NCBI GenBank assembly: GCA_015178975.1
Contig: WHVD01000073.1
Span: forward strand, 366,794-430,793
DNA: 64,000 nt
Source of the DNA: Hysterangium stoloniferum
Taxonomy: Eukaryota; Basidiomycota; Agaricomycetes; Hysterangiales; Hysterangiaceae
Reading direction: 5' to 3'
Below, piece by piece: positions 47,288 through 56,392 of the stretch. How positions within the stretch are numbered: the first letter of the stretch is position 1; the number at the start of each line of letters is the position of its first letter. The notes beneath the pieces were generated by a model. The model had not been told where the DNA came from and did no database searches. It saw only the letters and a list, made by a program, of their open reading frames with translations. A program made the translations under genes and the position numbers.

Positions 47288-47328
47288 TAGTTGATATAAG
47301 CGCCATTGCACTGGTTTGAGCTTGATCC

Positions 47329-48296
47329 ATGACCATGTCGACAACAACAGAGAAAGCAGCAACTGAGAACAAATCACAAGCTGTCATCGCTGATGTTGAT
47401 ATTGACAAACTTCTCAGTAGGGAAGCCTCTGCGTTTCAACGGGAGATAGAGGTTGAACGAATATTGAAAGCTTTTAAACTAAAGTTCGTCTTCTTCGTAC
47501 GCTTACCATAATTCTCCAGCTTATGTCGTTATAGTCCGTATGATATTTTAGACATTGATGAAGGTACAACACCTGAAGGTATCAAGAAGAAATACAGGCA
47601 ACTTTCGCTATGTAAGCCCCTTGATTTTACAAGTTGGGTGCAGACTCTGATATTTCGTCAGTTATTCATCCTGACAAGACCCCTCACGCACGAGCACCCG
47701 AGGCTTTTGATTTGCTAAAGAAGGTGTGCATTCTGCTATGAATATTTTTCCCGTTTGAAGACCTATGTACACACTTAGGCCGAATCTGAACTGACTGACA
47801 AGGACAAGCGCGAAGAACTAGATGCGGTAATCCGTCAAGCACGGCTACTCCTTTTGAAGGAGCTCTCTTTACCTACCTCAATACCCGATGATGATGACCG
47901 CTTGCATACACTGCAGCCTAGTTTCAAGAGCCGGCTTCGTGTAAAGTCAAAGGAATTGTTGATAGAGGAAGAAGTTGCTCGTCGCAAGTATGTATTCCGT
48001 ATTCCCTAAGAGTAAGATTAATTTGTCATCGCCACCTGTTATAGGGCGATAAAGATGAATCTTGCGAATGAGGGATTAGAGGCAAAGCGAAAGGAAGAGG
48101 AAATAAACCAGAAGAAGCGGAAAGCGGAGGAAGACAAGAATTGGGAAGGTATGTTATTTTGAGTTTCATGCCATTCATTCCGCTGTTTACATTCGTGGTT
48201 TGAGCAGAGAACAGAGAACAGCGTGTTGACAGCTGGCGGTCATTTGCTTCAGCACCGAAGAAGAAAAAGAAGACCAAGGTGAATATCCTGGGATGA
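47329..48296 (+). CDS. DNAJC8/SPF31-type J-domain protein (spliceosome-associated)
   Basis: DNAJC8 (fission yeast Spf31) co-purifies with the spliceosome. Two in-frame ATGs (47329, 47335) precede VIADVDIDKLLSREASAFQREIEVERILKAF, then the J domain NPYDILDIDEGTTPEGIKKKYRQLSL-IHPDKTPHARAPEAFDLLKKA, including the HPD triad, spread over three short exons. The helical C-terminus has LTDKDKREELDAVIRQAR, a charged segment with RRKAIKMNLANEG, and NREQRVDSWRSFASAPKKKKK. I end it at the TGA at 48294-48296 (KVNILG); a possible GTGAAT intron there would instead extend it by ~45 residues over the RMI1 3' end, which seems less likely. Head-to-head with COX11. Confidence 0.88.
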
Positions 48297-48389
48297 TACT
48301 CTTGTCTCTACTTTTACTATTACAGGATCCGACGTGTGTGTACCATTGCTCCAATTTGTATATTGACTTAACTCTCAACATATTTTCCT

Positions 48390-49905
48390 TCATTCAATTA
48401 CAATCACATCCGAATCTTCGTCGTGCTCTGGTAGAGCAATGCGAGGGCGCACCCTCCGCTGTGTGACGGGAGCTAAGTTTTCTTTGTCGTCTGAGTCTGA
48501 GTCAATGACGATAACCTCAGAATGATCAACGGTAGGTGCGGCAGGTTGGCTTGTCTCCTGCATTTCGCGTTCTTGGAAAGTACTCAAGGCCGCCTGCTCT
48601 GCAGCGTCTAGTTCTTGAAAGAATGCATCGTCCATATCTAAGTCGTCTCCGAATTCTTCTTCCTCAGTGTTTAGCTCCCGACTGAGTCTGCTAGAGGGCA
48701 ATGGTATTCGACGCAAATGTGATAGCTGCACTGAAGCCAGTGTGGATGACGGAGCTGCTGTTGAGGATGATGATCCTGCCGTATTTGAAAAGTACGACGA
48801 GACAACTGTGGATGATGTGGATGATGAAGCAGGAACTCGACGACGGGTGGGTGGCTCGAGTTCTTCTCGCGGAATTACTCGCTGTGGGGGACTAGGGCTC
48901 AATTCTTCTACCGACATCTCCCGTAGTGGTGTCCTGGCCGCACGGACTACAGCGGCAGGAGGAGCCGGCGGCGCTGCAGCATTACGATCGTTTTCTTGTG
49001 TAGGAATATTTTCTGGATCTGGTTCAGCCTGTCTGTACGTTGATATTCGTGTGGCATAAGTTAGATGTAATACTATCATCGTAGACAACATACCCTAACC
49101 GCATTCTGAGTCCTCTTGCAAAGTCTGCTTCGCGATTGACTTCAAGCTCCTCGGTCAAGTAGCCTTTCAACTCCACGTTTGAAGGTTCCAAAAACGCAAT
49201 GCCACGTCTGATGGGCACGTCTTTAAGTATCATCTAGCTCGAGAGGGACAAAGACAAAGACAAAGGAACCTGTCAGCCACAGTCTAAATTTAACTTAGTA
49301 TTGCGAGACAGCGGCGACATGTTCCTTTGTGCACCCCGCTTGCTTACCTTGTATCCCAGAGGGGTAACACCAAGCTCCAGCTCTGGCAGCCGTCGAAACT
49401 CGATCGCTCTAAGTAACTGCGACCCGTCGCTCAAATCAAACCTAAGCATCGATCGAGGAAATTTGGGGATAGGGCCTTCGTCCTCCTCCTCTCCATTCAC
49501 CTCATGATTATTATTCACATTCTCCCCACCTCCGCCAGCCAGCCCCGCCAGATCAACTCTGTCAACCCTGGTCTGATGCACACTCCTCAGACTAAACGCA
49601 CTGTGCCCAATCTCCGTCATTCCCTGAATCTGGACTAACGTCCTCCCATGCAGCCGAGTTTTCTCCTGTGCGCATATGTTCTGCGGGAGGCCAGAATCTG
49701 GAAGCATTGAGTCGCGTAGATCGGAATTGAGAAGCTGAGTATCGACGTTGCTTATTATCTTGTCTATATCAGCGTCTGAGTCAATAGATGGGAGCTGAAG
49801 TTCGTCGGTGATCCAGGCGAGACAGGCGTCCAGCCATGTGGGGTCGATTGTGGGTTTTGGGTAGGTTTGGCGGAGGTAGGTTGTTAAACGGGGTGGGATT
49901 GGCAT
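48390..49905 (-). CDS. RMI1: RMI1, OB-fold subunit of the Sgs1/BLM-Top3 dissolvasome
   Basis: Rmi1 stimulates Top3 in dissolving double Holliday junctions. ATG at 49905: MPIPPRLTTYLRQTYPKPTIDPTWLDACLAWI is the conserved three-helix N-terminus. It continues with QEKTRLHGRTLVQIQGMTEIGHSAFSLRSV, an insert with a Gly/Asn/Glu-rich loop (residues ~105-130), MLRFDLSDGSQLLRAIEFRRLPELELGVTPLGYK, and after an intron MILKDVPIRRGIAFLEPSNVELKGY, the OB-fold signature. The second half is disordered and acidic with Ser/Thr/Pro clusters, and two motifs ending in acidic runs of Val-Ile type (EVIVIDSDSDDKEN and EDSDVIVIE), which look like SUMO-interacting motifs. That last point is inference. Upstream reading-frame extension beyond 49905 has no ATG. 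Confidence 0.9.
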
Positions 49906-50155
49906 CTGGTGTAACTGTATCCAATGCCTGAAGTCGCGGGCAGATAATCGACAAGGGAATGAAGTCACGCTTCGGAACGCGACTCGTCACATCAGTCACG
50001 GCAATTGAGTTAATCACATATTAATACTACCATGTGCAGCTTGTGTGGAGTCTAATCCCACTTGTGAAAAATGGCAGGTATTATAACTAGACCTCTGCTA
50101 AGAAAAAAAAAGTTCTAATATGTTTTCAAATTGGCACCATCCGAACCGCACTGCA
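49906..50155. promoter_or_regulatory. RMI1 upstream region
   Basis: 250 bp between the RMI1 start and the stop of the next minus-strand gene. It contains a run of nine A at about 50102-50110 and nothing else I can interpret. Confidence 0.35.
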
Positions 50156-51875
50156 TCAAGCCATCAACAAACTCCCACTTCCCATACGCGGCATCACAGG
50201 CTTCAATGTGTCTTTACCATTGTTATTGATATCGTGCTCAAACGCCAGATCTCCCTGCATAGCCAAGGACAATGGCCCCGACCCCTTTGTAAGAAGCGCA
50301 ATACGCGCTGCACGCCCTTCGAGTGTGTTAGGGTCCAGAAGAGCCTGTAACCCTGCATGGTCCTCCTCACCGGGTAATGTCGCGATTCTGAAGTGCAGAA
50401 GAGCGTGAGAGGACATGGCCTGTGTGCAGTGTTATATATGCTGCTCACAAGCTTTCAAGAGTCGGCAGGAGAAGGAACCCATCGGAAAATGCGTCGTAGT
50501 CGCAAAGATCGTCGATTGTGCGGCGTGTGTCCTCCAGGTCGAGGCCGTTTAGAAATACGCTGTTTGCGCCGTCAATATCCTCGATGACTTTCCGGAATAC
50601 CATTTCGAGACGCTCTTTATCGAATGAATCTTCTGAGTCCTCGCAGAGGGAGACTGTTAACCAGGAGGGGAGACGGGCACAGTGCCACAGGGGTCTCGCA
50701 GATACTGCATACCAAAATGGGAGGGATACCTGAAAATTTTATAGAGCCTGGTCAGTAACGATCACGAAAGGAAACCTGAAAGGAGCCGGCGGGATATTAC
50801 AATTTTCGAGGGTTCCTCAGGGGAAACATATATTTTACTCAAATCGAGATCAACGAGACTCAAGGAAAATTCCTTAAGCTCAGGATCGTCGTCATCAAGT
50901 CCTTTACACCCCTCTATTGCCTTGAACATCAGTGCCATAGTCCTCTCGACAGTAAATCTGGCTGCCTCCACGTCCCTCTGATACATATCCGAGGTATCCT
51001 GTGTCGACTGCGTCCTAGCACAATCTATCTCGCGCTGTGCACAGGCAATGAAGTATGCTCTGGCGGTAGAGAATGGCCCCCGGTCGATCTGTAATTTATC
51101 TCGCCCGTCCACGTAAAAAGGCGGACGTGAGACAGCGCCGATGTGGTATTCGAGTGCCTGTGGTGGGGCCGATGCAGGATGTGACGAATAAAGGCTCCCG
51201 ATGGCGGAGAAACGGTGCTTGAACAGCTCTATCGTCCATTTAGCAATTTGTATAACTATGAGATCTTGTTCAGTGACTTTAAGGGTTGAAAATATTGTGG
51301 AGAGTTTTGTGCCGGGGACCTGTGCATGTAATATGAAGAATCAAGTATGGCGAGAGGCGTGCAGGTGAAGAATGTTACCTTTTCAAGAATCATATACATG
51401 CCTAGCGCATGGTCGGATTGGGTGTTAATGTGAAGGATGCCGGGGACGGGAATCGTGGTCTTCGAGGCGAGGTAATTCATGGTGGCCGCCTTGAGACGGG
51501 AAATAAAATTGTATCAGTAATAGCGAGCTATGATGTTATTGCTGCACTTGACCTCAGACTCCATAACATATGTTGGGAGCGAGGCAGATAAAATACGAGT
51601 TATTACTTCTTTATCATCGTCGAGGGTGATATTGAGAATCTGCGGAAGGTACGTTTTAACGTATTTCGAAAGGATAATCTGCTTCAACCGACTTTACAAT
51701 ACTCGTCTGATAACACAATGATAAGCGGGTGGATACCTTCGGTTGATTAACGACGAGAGATATGCTTACTTTTAGAAACAAGTTCGACTTGCTTGATGGT
51801 GCTACCTATGTCAGTCTGGATAGTCGCCTTCAGTACTTCGATGTCAATTCCGATATTCAGTAAACTTTGAGACAT
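50156..51875 (-). CDS. APH-fold (phosphotransferase-like) protein, probably catalytically dead
   Basis: Fungal genomes hold many aminoglycoside-phosphotransferase/choline-kinase-like proteins of unknown substrate. ATG at 51875 (MSQSLLNIGIDIEVLKATI). Fold landmarks: ATMNYLASKTTIPVPGILHI, HALGMYMILEKVPG, IAKWTIELFKHRFSAIGSLY, IGAVSRPPFYVDGRDKLQIDRGPFSTARAYF, FSLSLVDLDLSKIYVSPEEPSKI, and PFWYAVSARPLWHCARLPSWL with a C-terminal helical region. In active relatives the loop reads H-P-D-x-D-x-x-N and is followed by an I-D-W block. Here the His and Asn positions read Leu and Lys, and the Asp of IDW reads Phe. About six short introns; the one between the last two motifs is a best guess (donor at about 50803), so the Phe call depends on it. 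Confidence 0.72.
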
Positions 51876-52457
51876 GAGTGCAAGTGGGAGAAAATAAGAA
51901 GTGTAAGTTGTTATCGATGGCAGCTTTGAGTGTATGCGTGTTGGACACGTGCAGCGACAAAGTCCCCCACGTGTCTATTGTTCTAGCAACACCAAGGTCA
52001 ATGAGCTTCATTTCAGCGACGACGTGTAGATCGGTTCGGATATAATTATTGTGGGCAGACTAGGAAGTCTGAATGCTTTTAAGTCCTCAGTGCTGGCTGG
52101 TTGTATGGTGACAACGATGCCTTGGGGTGACGGCGTCAACAATAAATAATTGTACTTCAATCTTGCCTGTAGTGGATATTTTGTGAGAAATAAATATCTA
52201 AATTATAATCGACATGATACGAGTGATTAGTGTACCCATTCTCGGGGAATACTTCTGTTCTTTCTGCTGCTGTCCGGTAACTCGGCGCATCAGTCCAAAT
52301 GTCGGTGATCGCCAATGTGGTGGTGTAGCTGTACAGATACTTCGGGCGTCTAAGTGATCAAATTTATCCTCCGCTCAGTCAAGACAAGTGTGTAGTAAAT
52401 ATTCTAAATTCTTTTGTTACTTTCTCATTCTGAACCCCACAGCAAATCAAAGAAGAA
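51876..52457. other. Interval between the APH-like gene and uL4
   Basis: Contains the uL4 promoter. On the minus strand two stretches look code-like: TDIWTDAPSYRTAAERTEVF (about 52230-52340) and, after a possible GTACAC intron, a ~55-codon frame over 51990-52160. Another frame starting MKLIDLGVARTIDTWG covers 51890-52015. I recognise none, and cannot say whether this is an antisense transcript, a remnant, or chance. Confidence 0.3.
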
Positions 52458-53784
52458 ATGGCGTCTCGTCCCACTGTTAGTGTCCACTCGGGGTCTGGTG
52501 GTGAGCGGTCAAAGATATAAAGAAAAATACCATATGCTAACACAAGTAACAGAAGCATCTAGCTCGCTCACTCTTCCGGCCGTCCTTACCGCCCCCATTC
52601 GTCTGGATGTAGTACAACAAGTGCACAGTAAGCGGGATTGCTTTAACATTTAAATCATTTCCCAACAACAAAACACCAGAGAGCATTGCAAAGAACAAAA
52701 GACAGGCTTACGCCGTAAACGTTAAGGCAGGTCACCAAACTAGTGCGGAGTCCTGGGGTACAGGTCGTGCCGTTGCCCGTATTCCTCGTGTCGGTGGTGG
52801 AGGTACCCACCGTTCCGGCCAGGCTGCCTTCGGTAACATGTGTCGCGGTGGTCGCATGTTCGCTCCTACTAAAATCTGGCGCAAATGGCACGTGAAGGTC
52901 AATCAGAACCAGCGTCGTTTTGCGGTCGTCTCTGCCCTCGCTGCTTCTGCCCTTCCCTCGCTTGTCCTCGCCCGTGGTCACCGCATCGAGGAGGTCGATG
53001 AAGTTCCCTTGGTCGTTCCCACTTCCACTGAGGCGTTGAAGAAGACGAAAGAGGCCGTTCAGCTCCTTAAGGGACTCTGTGCGTACAGAGACGTCATCAA
53101 GGTATCCAATTCCCGCAAACTTCGTGCTGGTATCGGCAAGATGAGGAACAGGAGGCATCGTCAACGCCGCGGTCCCCTTATTGTCTATAACGAGGATAAC
53201 GGTATCGTCAAGGCTTTCCGTAACCTACCCGGTGTCGAGCTTGTCCAAGTCACCAGGCTCAACCTCCTCCAACTCGCTCCTGGAGGTCATCTTGGCCGCT
53301 TTGTCATCTGGACAGAGGGTGCCTTTTCCCGTCTTGATGAGATCTTCGGTACACATGATAAAGCGTCTGCTTTAAAGAAGGACTACATGTGAGTATTTTG
53401 TCATGATGGCATGCAATATGTAACTGACACGAGCCCGCACTAGCCTTCCCTCCGCCAAAATCAGCAATGCCGACATCACGCGCGTTATCAACAGTGATGA
53501 AATCCAGTCCGTCGTCCGTCCCGCTGGTTCCAAAGTCCAAAAACGGCCATGGACCCAGCACAAGAATCCCCTCAAGAACAAGGGTGTATTGTTCCGCTTG
53601 AACCCATATGCCAAGACCTTGCGCAGACAGGAAATTCGTGAGTCATTTTCATTCAGATTATTTATCACTGATACAAACTATGATGCCTAAAGTCGGTCAA
53701 GAACGTCTCAAGAAAAAAGGCAAGAAGCAAGAAAAGAAGGCTTCTGCAGGCGAGGCTTTCCTTGGCACACTCTTTGCTCCTTAA
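52458..53784 (+). CDS. RPL4: 60S ribosomal protein uL4 (RPL4)
   Basis: uL4 lines the peptide exit tunnel of the large subunit. ATG at 52458, exon 1 [14 protein letters not shown] (short), then introns of 40-60 bp. Core: [80 protein letters not shown], the universally conserved tunnel loop. Then [87 protein letters not shown]-type block, [43 protein letters not shown] and a Lys-rich tail ending [12 protein letters not shown]. The upstream region has no obvious terminal pyrimidine tract that I can fix. A run of A follows the stop at ~53824-53836. Confidence 0.97.
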
Positions 53785-54271
53785 ACGTTTAGATTTTACT
53801 CCTCTCTCAACGTTATGCCTTTTTAAAAAAAAAAAACAGTTATAGTCTGTCAGGGTTTCGCCCCAGGGTCGACTGTAATTATATGAAGATTATGCGCCAC
53901 AAACTCCTTTTGACTCCCATGAGAGAATTTTTCTCGATACTTGATCAACTATGATTTGTATGGAGATCTAGACTCCTTCATGTTTAGCCTTGACCAAATG
54001 ATGTCAACACGAATCATAAATCATATTTTGGATGAAGTTCCTTGCGCAAGCAGACAAGGTGGCAAGAATCCAGTTATATAAGTCAATCATTGAGATTCGA
54101 CAAAATTATTGACAAGTAATATTTTGCCATTACATGATCTTTTTTTGTCACCCAATAACCTATCTTAGCTGTTTCAATGAATACGAGAGCGGCAGGTAGA
54201 AGAATCCTGTTGCGGTGTTTTGACAGATGCTCAACATTAATTCATGAACATAATAAGGTAACATCATTGAA
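53785..54271. other. Convergent 3' region of uL4 and the next gene
   Basis: Holds the uL4 3' UTR with an A-run of 13 near 53825. I see no gene. Confidence 0.4.
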
Positions 54272-55180
54272 TCATTCATAGGTTATAAACTCTTCGAAAG
54301 CCCTATTCAAAATTTCGATTAACGAATTGTCCTCACTACCATTAAATCCTGCTGGTAATATGACTACAGAGAGGTTTTGTTCGCACAAGTCGTAGTGTGC
54401 GTTCGTACTGGATTGAAGAAAGCCCCACTCTCCAAGTAACAGCTGCCGATCTTCCTTGAAAGCAACCGTGACCAGTTCTTTGATGGACTTCTCCTGGCTC
54501 ATTCTGTATCTGTCATCCCAATTTGTTTCGTAAGATGACTGCTCTTGTGTGTCGGTGTCAATGACCATGCCAGTATACGTCCCGAAATCGTTAGTACTTA
54601 AAACACGAGAGAATCGCTCACCTGCATCACGAGTAGAGGATGTTCCTGGTATAAATATATCTTTCATAATAGAAGATCCTACCCCCGTTTGCAGTCCTAT
54701 GGGTTGCGAGTGGTGATGAGTCCATATAGTCATTTGTTTCAGACTATCTATTCAACTTACCATTTTGGCCTTATAAAGCGGGTCGAGTATGAAACGTAAG
54801 CCTCTTAAGGGATTGCTTGATGATCTTACTGGGGTATATCGAGTCCACGATTTCAATATATTGCCGTGCCTTTGAGAGCGACGGAGGTTCACACACAGGC
54901 CCAATTACTGACATGCTCTGCCACGCAGCCTAGGGAGGAAGTAAAACAAGCTAAGATAAGTCGCTGAATAATTTATCGAACTAGAGAGTCGAGCACTCAC
55001 CAGTAGATTTCCTAAAGTAAGCCTCCAGGACTTCACCGTTGATTTCATCGATGAACGTCTCATTAGAGAGCCCGTACTATCAATTAATTCAAATGTGGCA
55101 ACATCTTCTAAAATAGATTCGGTCCAGTATTCAATCCTCTTGAAGAAATTATCGTGCTCTTCTGGAGTGAAACAGATCAT
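54272..55180 (-). CDS. Unidentified protein; intact member of an inverted duplicate pair
   Basis: Not recognised. Exon 1 starts MICFTPEEHDNFFKRIEYWTESIL (ATG 55180). After an intron (~54990-54905) comes a stretch reading RYTPVRSSSNPLRGLRFILDPLYKAKM, then an intron (GTAAGTTG), and the last exon through 54272. The last exon has FGTYTGMVIDTDTQEQSSYETNWDDRYRM, SIKELVTVAFKEDRQLLLGEWGFLQSS and NLSVVILPAGFNGSEDNSLIEIL. No signal peptide or helix. A degenerate copy of its 3' two-thirds lies in the opposite orientation at ~55838-56392, so this was a transposing or recently duplicated accessory gene. Whether it is expressed is unknown. Confidence 0.6.
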
Positions 55181-55309
55181 GGTGGCCAGATGAGAGTAAG
55201 AGGAGGAAAGGAGGAAAGAGGGTGTGGTTCAAAGCGCGTACTATATTGACCGCGGTGGGTCACGTGTTGTCACGTTTTTTGTGGCCCATGAAAAGGCTAA
55301 AATTTTTCA

Positions 55310-55675
55310 TCATAGTTCCTTCCACAACGACGTGCCACAACGAAATCTTTGTGAAATAATAAGCATAAGCCACGGAAGAGAGGGTGGCTGCCTTTGTCGG
55401 AGTTCGTACTGCGTAGAATGAGCGGTAGTATATGGAGATATGTGGGCATGTCCAGGATTGCCTTTCCGAAATATCGTTCTGAAGAGAATCAAGTGACCAC
55501 GTAGATTATGGATGACAAATATAGTGGCAAAAGCCAGATCGATTGTTAGCGTCCAAGCTCTAGGGTACCCAACAAAGGATGATAGCAGGGGCATAAGCGT
55601 GGCTATGAGCACAGCGGGATTTTTGAAGGACTGTCGTAAAGAACGCTGCCCATTTTGTATTGGCATGATTGTCAA
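55310..55675 (-). CDS. Possible small hydrophobic ORF between the duplicate copies
   Basis: A 121-codon frame with ATG at 55675. Its N-terminal half has two hydrophobic segments (AVLIATLMPLLSSFVGY and LTIDLAFATIFVIHNL), which could be membrane helices; the second half is Gln/Arg/Pro-rich. No known family; it sits between two halves of an inverted duplication, so it may be chance or a remnant. Confidence 0.2.
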   Translation of the reverse strand: MTIMPIQNGQRSLRQSFKNPAVLIATLMPLLSSFVGYPRAWTLTIDLAFATIFVIHNLRGHLILFRTIFRKGNPGHAHISPYTTAHSTQYELRQRQPPSLPWLMLIISQRFRCGTSLWKEL

Positions 55676-55837
55676 TGGAGTGAGTGGGCATTAACAGTTG
55701 ACCCCGTACGTCATCGGCAGACTTTTCAGAACGATCTCAAACAATGGGGTTTCCAGCTAGTTATTAATTATCCAGCAATATATCTTGGCTTATTTGGATT
55801 TTCTTCTCGGGCAAACGTGCCGATAAATCGCCTCCAC

Positions 55838-56392
55838 GTGTGAACCTGTGTCAATCTCAAAGGCACAGCAGCATCTTGAAACCATGGACTCGATATACCC
55901 CAGTAAGATCTGAAGGCAACTATGCTAAGAGGCTTATGTCTTATACTTGACCTCGATTTAGAAGATAAGAACGGTAAGTGGAGATAGTCCGAGACAATTG
56001 GATGAATATACCATACCACTCACAACCAGTAGAGCCCCACGGTGTGGGATACTTTTATCACGGAAGATACCATAAGCCAGAAAGATCCTCAATCGTGGTG
56101 CAGGTGAGCAAGCCTGCACAACGGCTTCGGACGGACACTGGCATGGTCGTCGACATGTCGCCCTACTAAACAAATTGGGATGAACCAACACAAAATGAGC
56201 CAGGGGGAGTCCATCAAGGAACTGGTCACGGTTGCTTTCAAAGAGGACCGGCAGCTGTCACTTGGAGAGTGGGGCTTTCTTCAATCCAGTACGAACGCAC
56301 ACTACGACTTGTGCGAACAAAACCTCTCTGTGGCCATATTACCAGCAGGATTTAATGGTAGTGAGGACAATTCGTTAACCGAAATTTTGAAT
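55838..56392 (+). pseudogene. Broken inverted copy of the 54.3-55.2 kb gene
   Basis: The plus-strand sequence from about 55838 matches the coding strand of the minus gene (54305 to ~54900). Early part: TCAAAGGCAC and TGGACTCGATATACCCCAGT shared, then weaker similarity. From about 56188 to 56392 the two are ~95% identical. The copy is broken: a 1-nt length difference near 55915 shifts the frame, and a stop (CCC TAC TAA at 56162-56170) falls where the intact gene has about 15 more nucleotides. Similarity stops abruptly at 56392, after GAAATTTTGAATA. Exon 1 of the intact gene has no counterpart that I can find upstream. Confidence 0.8.

Noticed and set aside
53824-53836. A-run as a processed retrocopy tail
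   Set aside because: It follows the stop of a multi-intron uL4 gene, so it is an A-rich 3' UTR, not a retrocopy.
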